From NCBI GenBank assembly GCA_026874595.1, contig CM049311.1, positions 4,503,676 to 4,567,675 of the forward strand: a stretch of DNA of 64,000 bases, written 5' to 3'. Below the pieces are notes generated by a model. The model did no database searches. It saw only the letters and a program-made list of their open reading frames with translations, and had not been told where the DNA came from. Origin of the DNA: Sipunculus nudus. Taxonomy: Eukaryota; Annelida; Sipuncula; Golfingiida; Sipunculidae. Positions 1 through 11,600 of the stretch are shown here, piece after piece (the first letter of the stretch is position 1; the number at the start of each line of letters is the position of its first letter). A program made the position numbers and the translations under genes.

Positions 1-1177
1 TATAAAGGAATGTTTGAGTATCAAAATGTTTCTCACAAATGCCCATGGACATCCCTTGTAGGAAACTTAATTAATACTGTACTATAAATGCTAATTACCA
101 TATTTAGTAAATATCCAATTAGTTTTTAACCACTTTCATATCACTTCAATATAATATGCACACTTTGAAAGGCTGAGAGCTGATACAACTACTTAAGATG
201 CATCAATTGTGACAAACTGTCTGATTGAAACCATAACTGCATATAATAAAATAAAGAAATAAATATGAAATTGTTAAAAAATTGAAATACATATAAAAAA
301 AACACACCACTAACAATATGTGTAACAGTAATCTATCAGTGCTTAATTCTGCTACATATAATTATCACACTTGGTTAACCAAAGCAAAGTATGTAGCATT
401 ATAGTGATTAGATAAGCCATAAAAAGCACCACCAATACTAATTCTTTTCTAATGTATCAACTTCACTGTCATAGAAAGCATAAATATGAAGTCATCATTT
501 CTCAAATAATTTGTCCATTTTCATTTGAGCTACAAAATAAAAACCCTACACATGTGCAATAATGTTACAATGACAGTTTAACAAAATATTGTTCCTAACT
601 GAAAGCATGATTAACAAAAGCTAGTGGAACTTATAAAGCATTATTTGTGTAAACTACAAAAAAGCATTTGACAGTGTTGATAAGTTGTCCATTACCCTGA
701 TCTCTCCCGCCCTGAGCATTTTGCTTGTCTGTATGAAATATATAGTCTGTTATTCAAAAATATATAACCATTCACCACAAAGCACACTACAACTACAGTG
801 CTGTTTAAACACTAAAAACTGTATCTATACTTTATAATGCTTTTCTGTAATAAGAGTTTTTTTTAATAATTTAGAACAACTACTCTGGCTGTGCTAAATT
901 TCTATGAAATACTTCCACATATTTATATCATAGAGAACATATGAAGTGTTGCAGCACTAAATATTGATAGTGCTTCAGTAACAATTATAAACACACTATC
1001 TTTGCAGTTTTTGCACCCTACATAATGTGCAATTTTACATTTTAAATATGAATTTACCCTGTAAATATGGTAACACATTGTAATTATAAACATAAATAAA
1101 ACATACAGGACACAGAAACAGAACCATTACATACAGAGGCTAAGGCATACACATCACATATATAAGTGAGGGAAAAG
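1..1177. other. 3' flank/UTR of gene 1, no gene seen
   Basis: AT-rich sequence downstream of the gene 1 stop. It should hold the 3'UTR of gene 1. No canonical AATAAA was found on the minus strand close to the stop; an ATTAAA-type hexamer lies at about 862-867. No other coding signal is visible. Confidence 0.5.
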
Positions 1178-1196
1178 CTACTCAACATCTTCCTCT
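1178..1196 (-). CDS. gene 1 exon 7 (acidic C-terminus and stop)
   Basis: A 19-nt coding tail after acceptor TTTTTAAACAG gives E-E-D-V-E and TAG. The phase 2 junction completes a glycine codon. An acidic C-terminal pentapeptide directly after VVNFG is a plausible natural end. Confidence 0.68.
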
Positions 1197-2620
1197 CTGT
1201 TTAAAAACAGCATTTTCATAAGAAAATCATACCTTGATACAAGATTGACTAAACTGAATGAATCTGTACATACCCAAAGTTTACGACTGGTAAAGTGGAG
1301 CCCTCTTTGTGGAAATTTGGTGAGTATTCAACAGCCTGGTAACTCTTATCCCCAGGGGATGCTGACGGCAGGCCATTTCTGTTGTCAATCACTGTCAACA
1401 TAGAAAACATTTAAATATTATCTTTTCTAAAAAAAATATATCAGCCATTGAAGAGATGATTATAAAAATAAGATAATAAATATTTTTTAAACAAATAAGT
1501 TACCGGTAATTTAAGAAAATGGAACATATGTGCAAAACTGTAACAGGTTGTAGTCATTTCTGCCAATGAGCTGAACTTTATATATTCCATCTAGCCTCTA
1601 TATATACTTGTGCATTTGTGTTAAGCTCTCTGAAAGTTTAACATAAAATAATAAATGGACTTTTAGAGACAGTGCATAAAAGAAAAGCTTAATTAAATTA
1701 TGGAGTTCATTATGAACAATATAAGATGGAGACATGTACAAGAAAGAGATCTAAAGACAGTGCCCAGACAATAATGCATCTGCATAGGGATTTTAGTGGC
1801 AAAGGGACATGTATCAGCAATGTTTTTAATGGATAACGCTTTTTAGACCATGTCCAAATCCTTAAATTATAGTAAAATTTCTTACAATAAGTGATGTGCA
1901 CACAGATCCTGCCCAGTTCATTTCTAACATTGTCAGTTAAGTCCTCTTCAGTGTTTTGAGTAATAGATGCATGATGCAGCAGTCATATTCATATAGATAT
2001 ATCTATTTCAGCAAAATAACACACCTTTTGAAGTCAAAGAGCACGCAGAGAAGCACAAATAATAATTCTGATTTAAACTTTGAAAATGATACAAGCCAAC
2101 ATAATTTATTGCTAAGACATCTTTACACACAAAAATATTTTGTAAAATAGATTTTGTTTAATTTTATGCTAATTTTCCAAATGATGAGAGGGATATAAAC
2201 ATGGCCCCTCACCCACACTGCTCCTCCACACCCCATGGCCAATTTAGGACATTTTAATCTCCTCTATTTGTTAATGTACAGATTTAAGTACAGCTTGTTC
2301 CATTGGCAGCTTTAGCAGCGGGTAATGAATGGGTAGTGGAGACCCCTCTGCTGGGTAACTGAGAAGACTAACTTACTCCATTTTGGCCTTCCTTTCCCAT
2401 ATAACATCTGATGTGTAAACTCTTGGTTAGACGTCTGGCTGGACATGTGTGTGCCATCAAATAAAGTTTTCTTTGTAGATGGATTGGCTGGATAAAAGTT
2501 GTACTCTGTGTATGATCTCCGGCCAGAAGCTGTAAACAAATAACAAAAGTACAAGTATATGTGAACAAGGAGACATGTTTCTTTAACAGAAAGACAAAAA
2601 TTAAAATGACACAGGAGTAT

Positions 2621-2680
<60 letters not shown>

Positions 2681-5600
2681 CTCTGATGAAAAACAACACT
2701 GTTAATTCACAACAGACTGTTTCACGGGTTTCGACCCGATCATCAGGTGAATGTGGTTAGAATGAAGCTAACGTCGTGGTTTGAAAAGCCGAGACTTTAC
2801 GAGATTACGAGATTATGCTTTGTGCGATTCGGGTCGGGGGGGGGGGGGGGCATGTGAAAGACTGACACTGATCCTATTGTTCTCGGGTGCACAATAGGAA
2901 TGGTCGGGGAACACGTGCGATACTGGAACATAACAGGGCAGGGCAAAGAGGTTATATAATGTAGTAAATAGTAAATATAATACAAAGATATAACCAGGAT
3001 GCTCAATCAGCATATTGAAATGATTTCTAATAGGGCCTATGGAAGCAGTGAACATATTCTAATAGGGCCTATGGAAGCAGTGAACATATATATATATTAT
3101 ATATTTATATACAAATAACCTCAAAACAACGTAATGGAATATTTCATACATGCAGTACCAGCATATAAGGCAATAAAATGTAAACAGTGTATCTCTGCAG
3201 TCCAGCAGATAAAGTCAGCTGAATCTATAACAATTGCCGCAACATGCAGACATATCATGCAAGGTACATACATGTGCAAAGGACAAAAACAGGGGGTACC
3301 AGTAAGCATGGCAAGGAACAAATAGAATTTCATCTCTTAGTTAAGCCTGCTGAGTCAGCTAAATATCACAATAGACATACCATGCACAGTACATGCATGT
3401 GTATGAGGCTGAAAACAAAAAAAGTTGTAATCGATACAGCAATGGACAGTCAGCAGTACATCTTAACAGCTCCGCACACTGACCTGTATTTGTACTGTCA
3501 TAAAAGTCATATCATGCATAGTACATGCATGTGCAGGGGACTGACAGTGATAACATGTGGAGAATGATGTACACATAACTCACCTTGTGACTTAGGCTTG
3601 GCTGTGACATAAAAGAGTCATCATCTTAATCATCATCCAATGTATGTATTGTATATAACTAAATATTAACACACAAACGTAAATCATTCAGTGATAGAGT
3701 AGCATAAAGAAATGACTGGTTAATTAAATTATTAAATAAATATTAATATCAGTACTAAAATAAATGAAACTGAATCCCTTTATTATTTTCTGTAAAATGT
3801 TTATTTTTGGCACCCTCACTGGACTGTGGTTTATTAGTTAATGAAAACCAATGAAATGGAAAAAAGCTCAGCAATATTCAAGAGTTCTGTCATCTAAATA
3901 TAACAATAGATCCAGCATACATGAAGCTTCTCATGCTACAGTGAGCATCCAAACAAGACCACACCGAGACTGAGTATTAATTTGCTTGCGTTGGCTGTTA
4001 AACGTTTCAGCTGGAATCCTAAAATATTCTTTCTTGGAGACATGAAACAAAGCACAAGCATGAAAGGAGGTACATTCTTTGTGGCCATAATGTTCATGAT
4101 AGCAGGTTTTACACTTGTTGACTAAAAGCATTCAGATAATATTAAGTGTTTACAACAATAATGTATGGTAAAAACTAAACAAATACATGTACATACAGGG
4201 ATAGGTCCTCATGGCTTTCCAAGGATCTGGCCAGTTCTCTTCTGCTGGGTAGTGAGGGTTGTGTGGAGAAGGAACATACCGTAACATGGACTTCCAGTCT
4301 GGACCGCATCTGTAGATACATCATTAACATCTGAACAATATAATATATTGTTAGCATTATCACTGAAAATCACAATAGCATTAGCCTGACATGAGCCCAT
4401 GACAGCTGGTTATCTCTTGGCCAGTGGCTATCAGCCAATCACAGGCAGCTAATGACTCCGCAAACTGCCCCTTTGGGGCAAAACCCTCTGGACGGAGCAG
4501 TGCCCTTCCCCTTCCCCTCTGGATCCAAGCAGTTGGCTGCACACATGGTGGTCAGCCCCAAGGCCCTAGAGTTTACTTTAGACCATGTCTGCCATCTTTT
4601 GTATAGCCACCCACTTTCAAAACAGCAGCCACTCTTCCTATCCTGGTTTGTATCTTTTTAAATTCATTTCTAATTTGAATAATATTGCAGTTTGATATTT
4701 GAAGGTTTGGATTCTAAATTTGTTTTCAGTAAAACAATGTTATTTTATTTCTTTAAATTGTGCAAGTGCATGCCGCCAAGCCCCCCCCCCCCCCCCCCCC
4801 CCCCCCCGGAATTAATAAGCAAACTTTGCAAGTTTTGGTGCTGCACCACAGGTTACATTTTGGATAAGGCTTAGACTTTGTGAAGTTTTGGAACCATTTT
4901 GATTTATAAACACCATGGCACTGTGTGTGAAAAGGTGGAAAATCCACCCAGATTACCAAATGCATTTGTCAAGCGATGCATCATCGCAGTACTGGTATTT
5001 TTTAAAACATTTGTTGATGGGTTCCGTTTAAAAGTAATGGAAAGCTAGGTGATGGGAATGGGAAAAAAATTCAAATATTTGAAATGGATGCAAACACAGG
5101 TGTACATTCAAACTGGAAAAGCTGCCTACTGGATCTGAATACATAATGCTCCTGTTATTGCATTGTAGCTGCTTATTTATTCTGGGAGGAAATTGGGCTT
5201 GGGCAACATGCACTCGCACAATTTAAAGAGATAAAATAACACTTTTTCACTGGAATAAAACTTAAGCCTAAACCTTCAAAATATCAGGACTGCATATTAT
5301 TATCTAAACTTATAAATGAAACAGAAAGATACTTACCAGGCTAGATAAAAGGACTGCTCTTTGGTAGTGGGTGGCTCTTCACCTGGGTAGCCGACACTGT
5401 CGTAAAACCAACCCCAAGGTGCAAAAGAAGCCATATACCCTCTGCCTGCCACAGAGGGCAGGCATAGGGGTCCACTGCTTGATGATCCAAGAGAGAGAGA
5501 ATTCCCAGGGCAAGGGAGTTTTATCCCAGAGGGGCAGAGGGCGAAGTCCTTAGCTGCTTGTGATTGGCCATGGGGCATCTCTATATTGACTGTCAATCAG

Positions 5601-8600
5601 TGTTCATGCCCCACCCCTAGCCAGGTCAAAGGGCAAGAATGTTACATCCTTCCCCCCATTAGGGAAAATTTTACACTACAGGAAAATTTTGCGATAGCAG
5701 TCATGATAGCTAGCCTGTGGAGAGGAGAATTTTTTTTGTTTGTTTGTTTCTTATAGGACCAAAACATGGCTGGCAGGCTGTGTATAGGCTGTTAGCCGGC
5801 TACCCAACCCCTAACTCCCATGATGGGAGGGGGGGGGGGGGGTAGGTTTATCCAATGCTACAACAGCGGGTAGGGAGTGTTCTCTCCCCACACAGTTCCT
5901 CCAGTGATTAGGGACTTTGCAGTCTGATAGTTGTTTTGAAAGTTCAGGGATTGTGTAATTTTTATTGGACATATAAAAACAATATAAAACATTCAAAGAC
6001 ACATCACAGACATTCAACATGTGACTGTCAATCAGTGTTCATGCCCCACCCCTAGCCAGGTCAAAGGGAAGAATGTTACAGCATTATGGTTCCTTGTTCC
6101 AAATTATTTTACTGTAATTAGTCAAAAGACTGAACAATGAGAAATTTAACTCTTAATACAACATTATGACATGAAAACTTTATGCACATATTGTAATATA
6201 TACCAGTAGGCAAGTCTTCAAAGGCACTCAATGTGGCCCTTTACTCAGCTCACCACTATTTGTTCTTGGTAATAAGATGGAGGTTAAAAATCACAGAAAA
6301 GATAGAACTCAGCATTGTCAAGTCTTGACTGAGATGTAAATTGTGAATATACAGTCCTAAACATGCCCATCTCAGGTAATAAGATCACAGTATCTGATTA
6401 CAGCGTCTGACATGTATGAACAATGACATCATAAAATGACACCCACTCTGTATATCTGGGCTGGATATGCTGGCCATGTGGTCGGAAATCTTCATCTGTG
6501 CCATAACCGTGGGGAATATATTTACGACTGCGAGGCTTACCACTGGAACTTTTGGTAATTTTGTTGTGGAGAGTGGGGAAGTGGCGTTTTTCAAGCTCTG
6601 AAATAAATAATAAAATATGCCATATAGTACAGGTATGATACAACAGGATAGGGAATCTGAAACTTGGTTTTATTAATAAATATAGAGAGAAAACAAAGTT
6701 TAAAATGTTGCTGCCATATCATGGTCCATAAGAGAAAATACCAGCCTGGATCAAGTTCAGGGGATCCTATTTGTAACCTGGTTAAAAATCACAATATGAC
6801 AGGGTTGTAGTAGCTCATTCAAAGCCAGTGGTTTTCTCTGGGTTCTCTGGTTTCCTCCACCACTAGATACCATATATCAAACATCAGCAAGCCATGGAGA
6901 GTTCCTCAATGAGGACATGGAGTACAATCCATGTAAAAAAAATAAAGTTTGTTATTCTTATCTGACTGGGTAAAGCCTCAAGTACAAGCACAGGATTTAT
7001 TCAGTGTATCTAAGAGTCTACTATCACTGAAAAAAACAGGAGGTGGAGTGCTGGACATCCCCTGGTGAAACTTACTGGTACTATGGTTTTATACATAAAT
7101 TTTTTCATCAATAACATATCGAGTACATTTATAGACAGGAAATTTGGATATATCATTTTTTATTTTACAAAATATCATGAAATCAATGGTCATCAGATGA
7201 TGGAACAGACTGTCTACTCCTGAGTGTGTTCTTCAGATTTTGAGACATTAAACATAAAGACATTTTCTCTGTTTATTTCCTCATATTTATTTCCTGTGTA
7301 CTGCACTAGATGTCTCTGCTTTCCTGACACTGATTGTGAATGAATGTCAGATGTTGTCACTGTCTGGAATCAAACCCACAATCTCAAGATGAGGAGTCCC
7401 ATGCTGTATTTATTAACTGAGCCATGACAGATGAGATGGCGAATAGGGTGATTTGTGTTTCTTCTTGTTTTGTTGCCAAACGCCATCTCCCAAGTAAAAA
7501 GGAATCTATTTAAGTTATTTTACATTAATATATAATAAATGGTGCAGATCGCCAACCGGAATCTCTGCTCTATACCCAGTTGTGGCATTGTAGTATATAC
7601 AGCGCCACAGGCCTAGTGAGCCGACGTGATCGTTTCAGCCAGCAGTGTGCATGTGTTACATCATCACTGCTAACCTTCTGGCCCACCAAACTGAAATGTA
7701 ATACATGCACCTCACACACTAAAACAATTCTTGTGTAACTATATAAGCCACCAGGACAGGAACCTATATAACACACAGATTCACAACAAGTTCTGTGCAG
7801 ACCTTTGTATGTTCCCATCCAGAACTAAATGGAGGCAGGGACCTGTGGCTCTGTATATACTACAGAGCCACAACCTGGCTAACCTCCTCTCCAGTGGTTC
7901 CCAGGACCCCTCCTGCGCCTGGTGTGGGCACATTCTATATGAGGAACTGAATAGTATGTTGGTAATTTTAAAGAAACAGTTAATGCAGGATCTGTCTAAA
8001 AGTCAGAGAATCCATAGAGAACTGGAAATTCCGAAAATCCATGTAGATTCATGGAGAGTTTTCATTAACTGCATTATATGCGCTGTACATATCAAGGATC
8101 CTGGATGCTGCTGCATGAAAAGCTTCGAGAAAATGTGACAAATTTAAACCATTGCCAAGAAAAAAATTGGGTAAAATCAAATATTGTGTTTATGACAGGG
8201 AAACTTAAAAATGTAATCTGTGGCAGAGGTAGTAATTTATTCGAATAGTATCATAACAAGACTCACTTTTAAAATTTGCAACCCCAGCACTTGCAACTTT
8301 CTCATAATCAAAAACAATGACCTGCGTGACCTCTGTTCGCATAGCCACACTGCTTGCAGTTGACACATTGTCACAAGTTAAGGGGTTGGAGGAAAACGAG
8401 AGCAGACATCATTCACTACATATCACAGATAAAACAATATTCTTCTAATAGACTTTTAAAGTGGAAAACACTGTTGAAATGGTATGTTACATATGCATTT
8501 GATAAAAATACCTGTTTCACGAAATACAACACATTTAGCTGAAATATCTCAATTTTATTGTTAGGTGAAATGTCTCCAGTTTTCTCAAAGGATTTTCAAA

Positions 8601-11600
8601 AGCTCTCTCACAGCATAGCCAAGGGAGAGAGCATAGGATCTGGGCCCAAGTTTTCATAGGCACTGATAGTTTAAAAATAACATTAAAATTACTTGAAATC
8701 TGCAACAATGTTTCAATGTAGACCATATTTTGAACATAAATGCAGACATTAGGTTATATTCATGTCGTGAGTGCAACACACTCATGGGAGGCATTTTAAT
8801 AATTTTGGGTCACAGCAATCACATAAATCATAATTTTATCTATCATTATAGTCTGTCCCACCATCCCTGTCCACCTGTTTTTTTTTTTTTCAGGATTATG
8901 TTTTTGTGAGTCAAAGAAAGCGAAAACTTTTTGCCCCTAGGACAGAAAGAGGAAAATGTGTAATTAACTGTTACGGAAATAGGAGCCTTGATATCTTGTG
9001 CCATTTAACTGTTAAAAATATTAAAACCATTTTATGAGAAACTAGTCTAATCTGTTGCGACATCTATGAAGTGTACATTGCAGGGCACCTTGAGTGATGA
9101 CATCATAAATGTTACCCACAAAAGAGGCACTCACATTCAAAGGACCTATAATCAAGAGCTGCCGACCCCTGTTTACAGTGATACTTGTATTCTGCTCGTG
9201 CACAGGCTGCTCTGTTTGGTCACATTACTTCATATCGATATATACAAGAAGATCAACAATGGTTGGACATGATGAACCATAGATATACACGCTACGTAAC
9301 AAAAAGTATCTGCAGCGCGACCCCAAACCGTTCCGACTGGATAATTTACTGTGAAGGAAAGACCAAATGGTATATGACATTTCGGAGGCTAAAAAACATC
9401 TTCATATAACGCAGCATTTATGATAATTGCCTAGAATACAAGACATGTTTAGCATATAATCGTGTCACTTATTGTGCTAACTCCCAATACACCGCCACAG
9501 GTCCTCTGTTTATGTGTAGGCTACAATGATTGAGGATTCATGGGAGTTTGAAGTACACACTCAAGTAGTGTGTTTTATGATATTTGTTAAAGCCATATTT
9601 GATCTTTTTTATTTTGTGCACCAGATAAAGACTTGTTTCCAGTCATTCCGCTACTAGTTTGAGCGGGCGCCTGCAGATACATTACTGGTTCACTCGTCCA
9701 CGATGTTGTATGGATGTAACTTGTGAATGGAATGTCAACTCATGACCACGACAAGTAAGGAGGTAGGTTACTTGTTGCGGAATCCACAACTGTGAGGAGC
9801 AGAGAATATGATTAGCATGTCATGTATATATATGTCAAATATATTTAGATCAAATAAATGCAAACAGCTAAACACATTTGCAGCGTCCTTTTGCATCGTT
9901 CCTGAAGAGCTTTTTGACAATAACTTGAATAAGTCCAAAAGAAATAAGTTTGCTTGCTTTAGTCTTTTAACAAGTTCTGTGTTGAGTGTCTTGTCAATTT
10001 GACACCGGCATCAGAAGACGGAACGTTTTGACAACTTACCGTGTTTCCCGGGTTTTCCTACTTGTGTCGTTATATGCAGCATTATTATTTGTTGTATGAG
10101 CCACTAATCTGTAAGCATTAGACCGGTCAGCACGTCCGCTATCTAAGAGACCAGTGATATCTTATCGAGTGGTCTATTAACAGGCCCTCTGATAACACTT
10201 ATATTACCACTCACTGGTTTCCAACCGTATTTGTTTATAGTGATGCTTCGCGGAAACGGAACTCCATAGATTGGTTCCGTGTTCATAAGGAATGAGTTGG
10301 GACCAGTCTGATTTTTTATTCAGCATTTTGGTATTACAACTTAGGCCAAAATAAAAAAAAGGTATGGTTCTCAGGCACTTTTTTTCAGAAATCAATGCGG
10401 GCGGGAGGTTTTTTTTATTTTTATTTTTTGGTATGTTTCGATAAAAATGTCAAATGATAAGGTAAAGCAGGATAATAACAGATTTATTTTCCTAAACAAG
10501 TAAAAACACTACATTATAAAGGAAATTATATGATTTTATCTTCTTGAAAGAAATGTCCGAGCTGCTGCAGCACAGAATTGGTAAGTTTCTATTGAAAATC
10601 AAAATGAAAAATGTTTGATGCGGGGGTTTAAAATTGATGCGGGCGGTGCCTGAGAACCATACCTTTTATTTTTTTTTGGGGCCTTACAAGTACAATTAAA
10701 AGGGCTTCAAAACTGTTTCAATGTATACATGACCGAGTGGTTCATTTGGGTCTTGAGAAAGCCTAAACCACTTATGAAAAACTGATTTGTCATATTTACA
10801 TCAATTGCCAGAACCCTACTATATGGTTAAACAATGTTTGATTTGTTGATATAGACCCATAGGCCTATTAGGTCAGATAACATTTATTAGCCTTCAGTTC
10901 CAGGATATCTGGTTATTGACCTGCAATTCATTACTTAAAAATAAAAAAAAAAAAAACAGAGAACGTATTTGACTATGCATGTAAAAAGAAGCATGGGCAG
11001 GCGCGAATCCAGGAATTTTTTTGCAGGGAGGGATCAAAGGGTGTCATGCATAAAAACTGTCTAAAAAACGTCGTTCAAGTTGGTTCGACCCCCCCCCCCC
11101 CCCCCCCCCAACACACACACCTTTCCGCGCCTGATGGAAAAATGGTAAAACAGATAATTCTGCAGGTAAAACTTATAATTCAAAACATTAAATATCTAGA
11201 TGGTTGTGATTAAACAAAGTTTAATACTGTTTGGCATAAGAGATTTCTTAAAACGGCGAGTAGTTCTGTTGAATGTTACATCTAAGCGTTTACCTGAAGG
11301 TAAAAACTGAATTCAGAATGTAGGGGATGTATATAGTGTGTCGTGTGTGGCAAGAAAAGTAGGGGGGCCTACTAGTTATTCTACAACTTCTCTTCTGGTA
11401 TTATTTAGCTGTTTCTTAAACGTATAAAATATAAATTTGTGAACCAGAACTCCAGTGCATATAAGTAAGGACACTTGAAATTACAGAATTATAAAACAAG
11501 GTAATAAAGGTTAAACTATATAGTACAGTTTCACATGCCATATGGCAATACAGATTTATCGTGTGAATATGGGCCTATAAGTTCACACGACGATTTTATT

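Noticed and set aside
5333-5596. Coding exon of gene 1
   Set aside because: The sequence recurs at 4400-4660 in opposite orientation as a repeat, and splicing to the next exon gives a stop codon at the junction.
7731-8138. 135-codon plus-strand open frame
   Set aside because: Runs through one of the paired hairpins, has no recognisable domain, no splice sites of matching phase, and no codon pattern unlike its surroundings.
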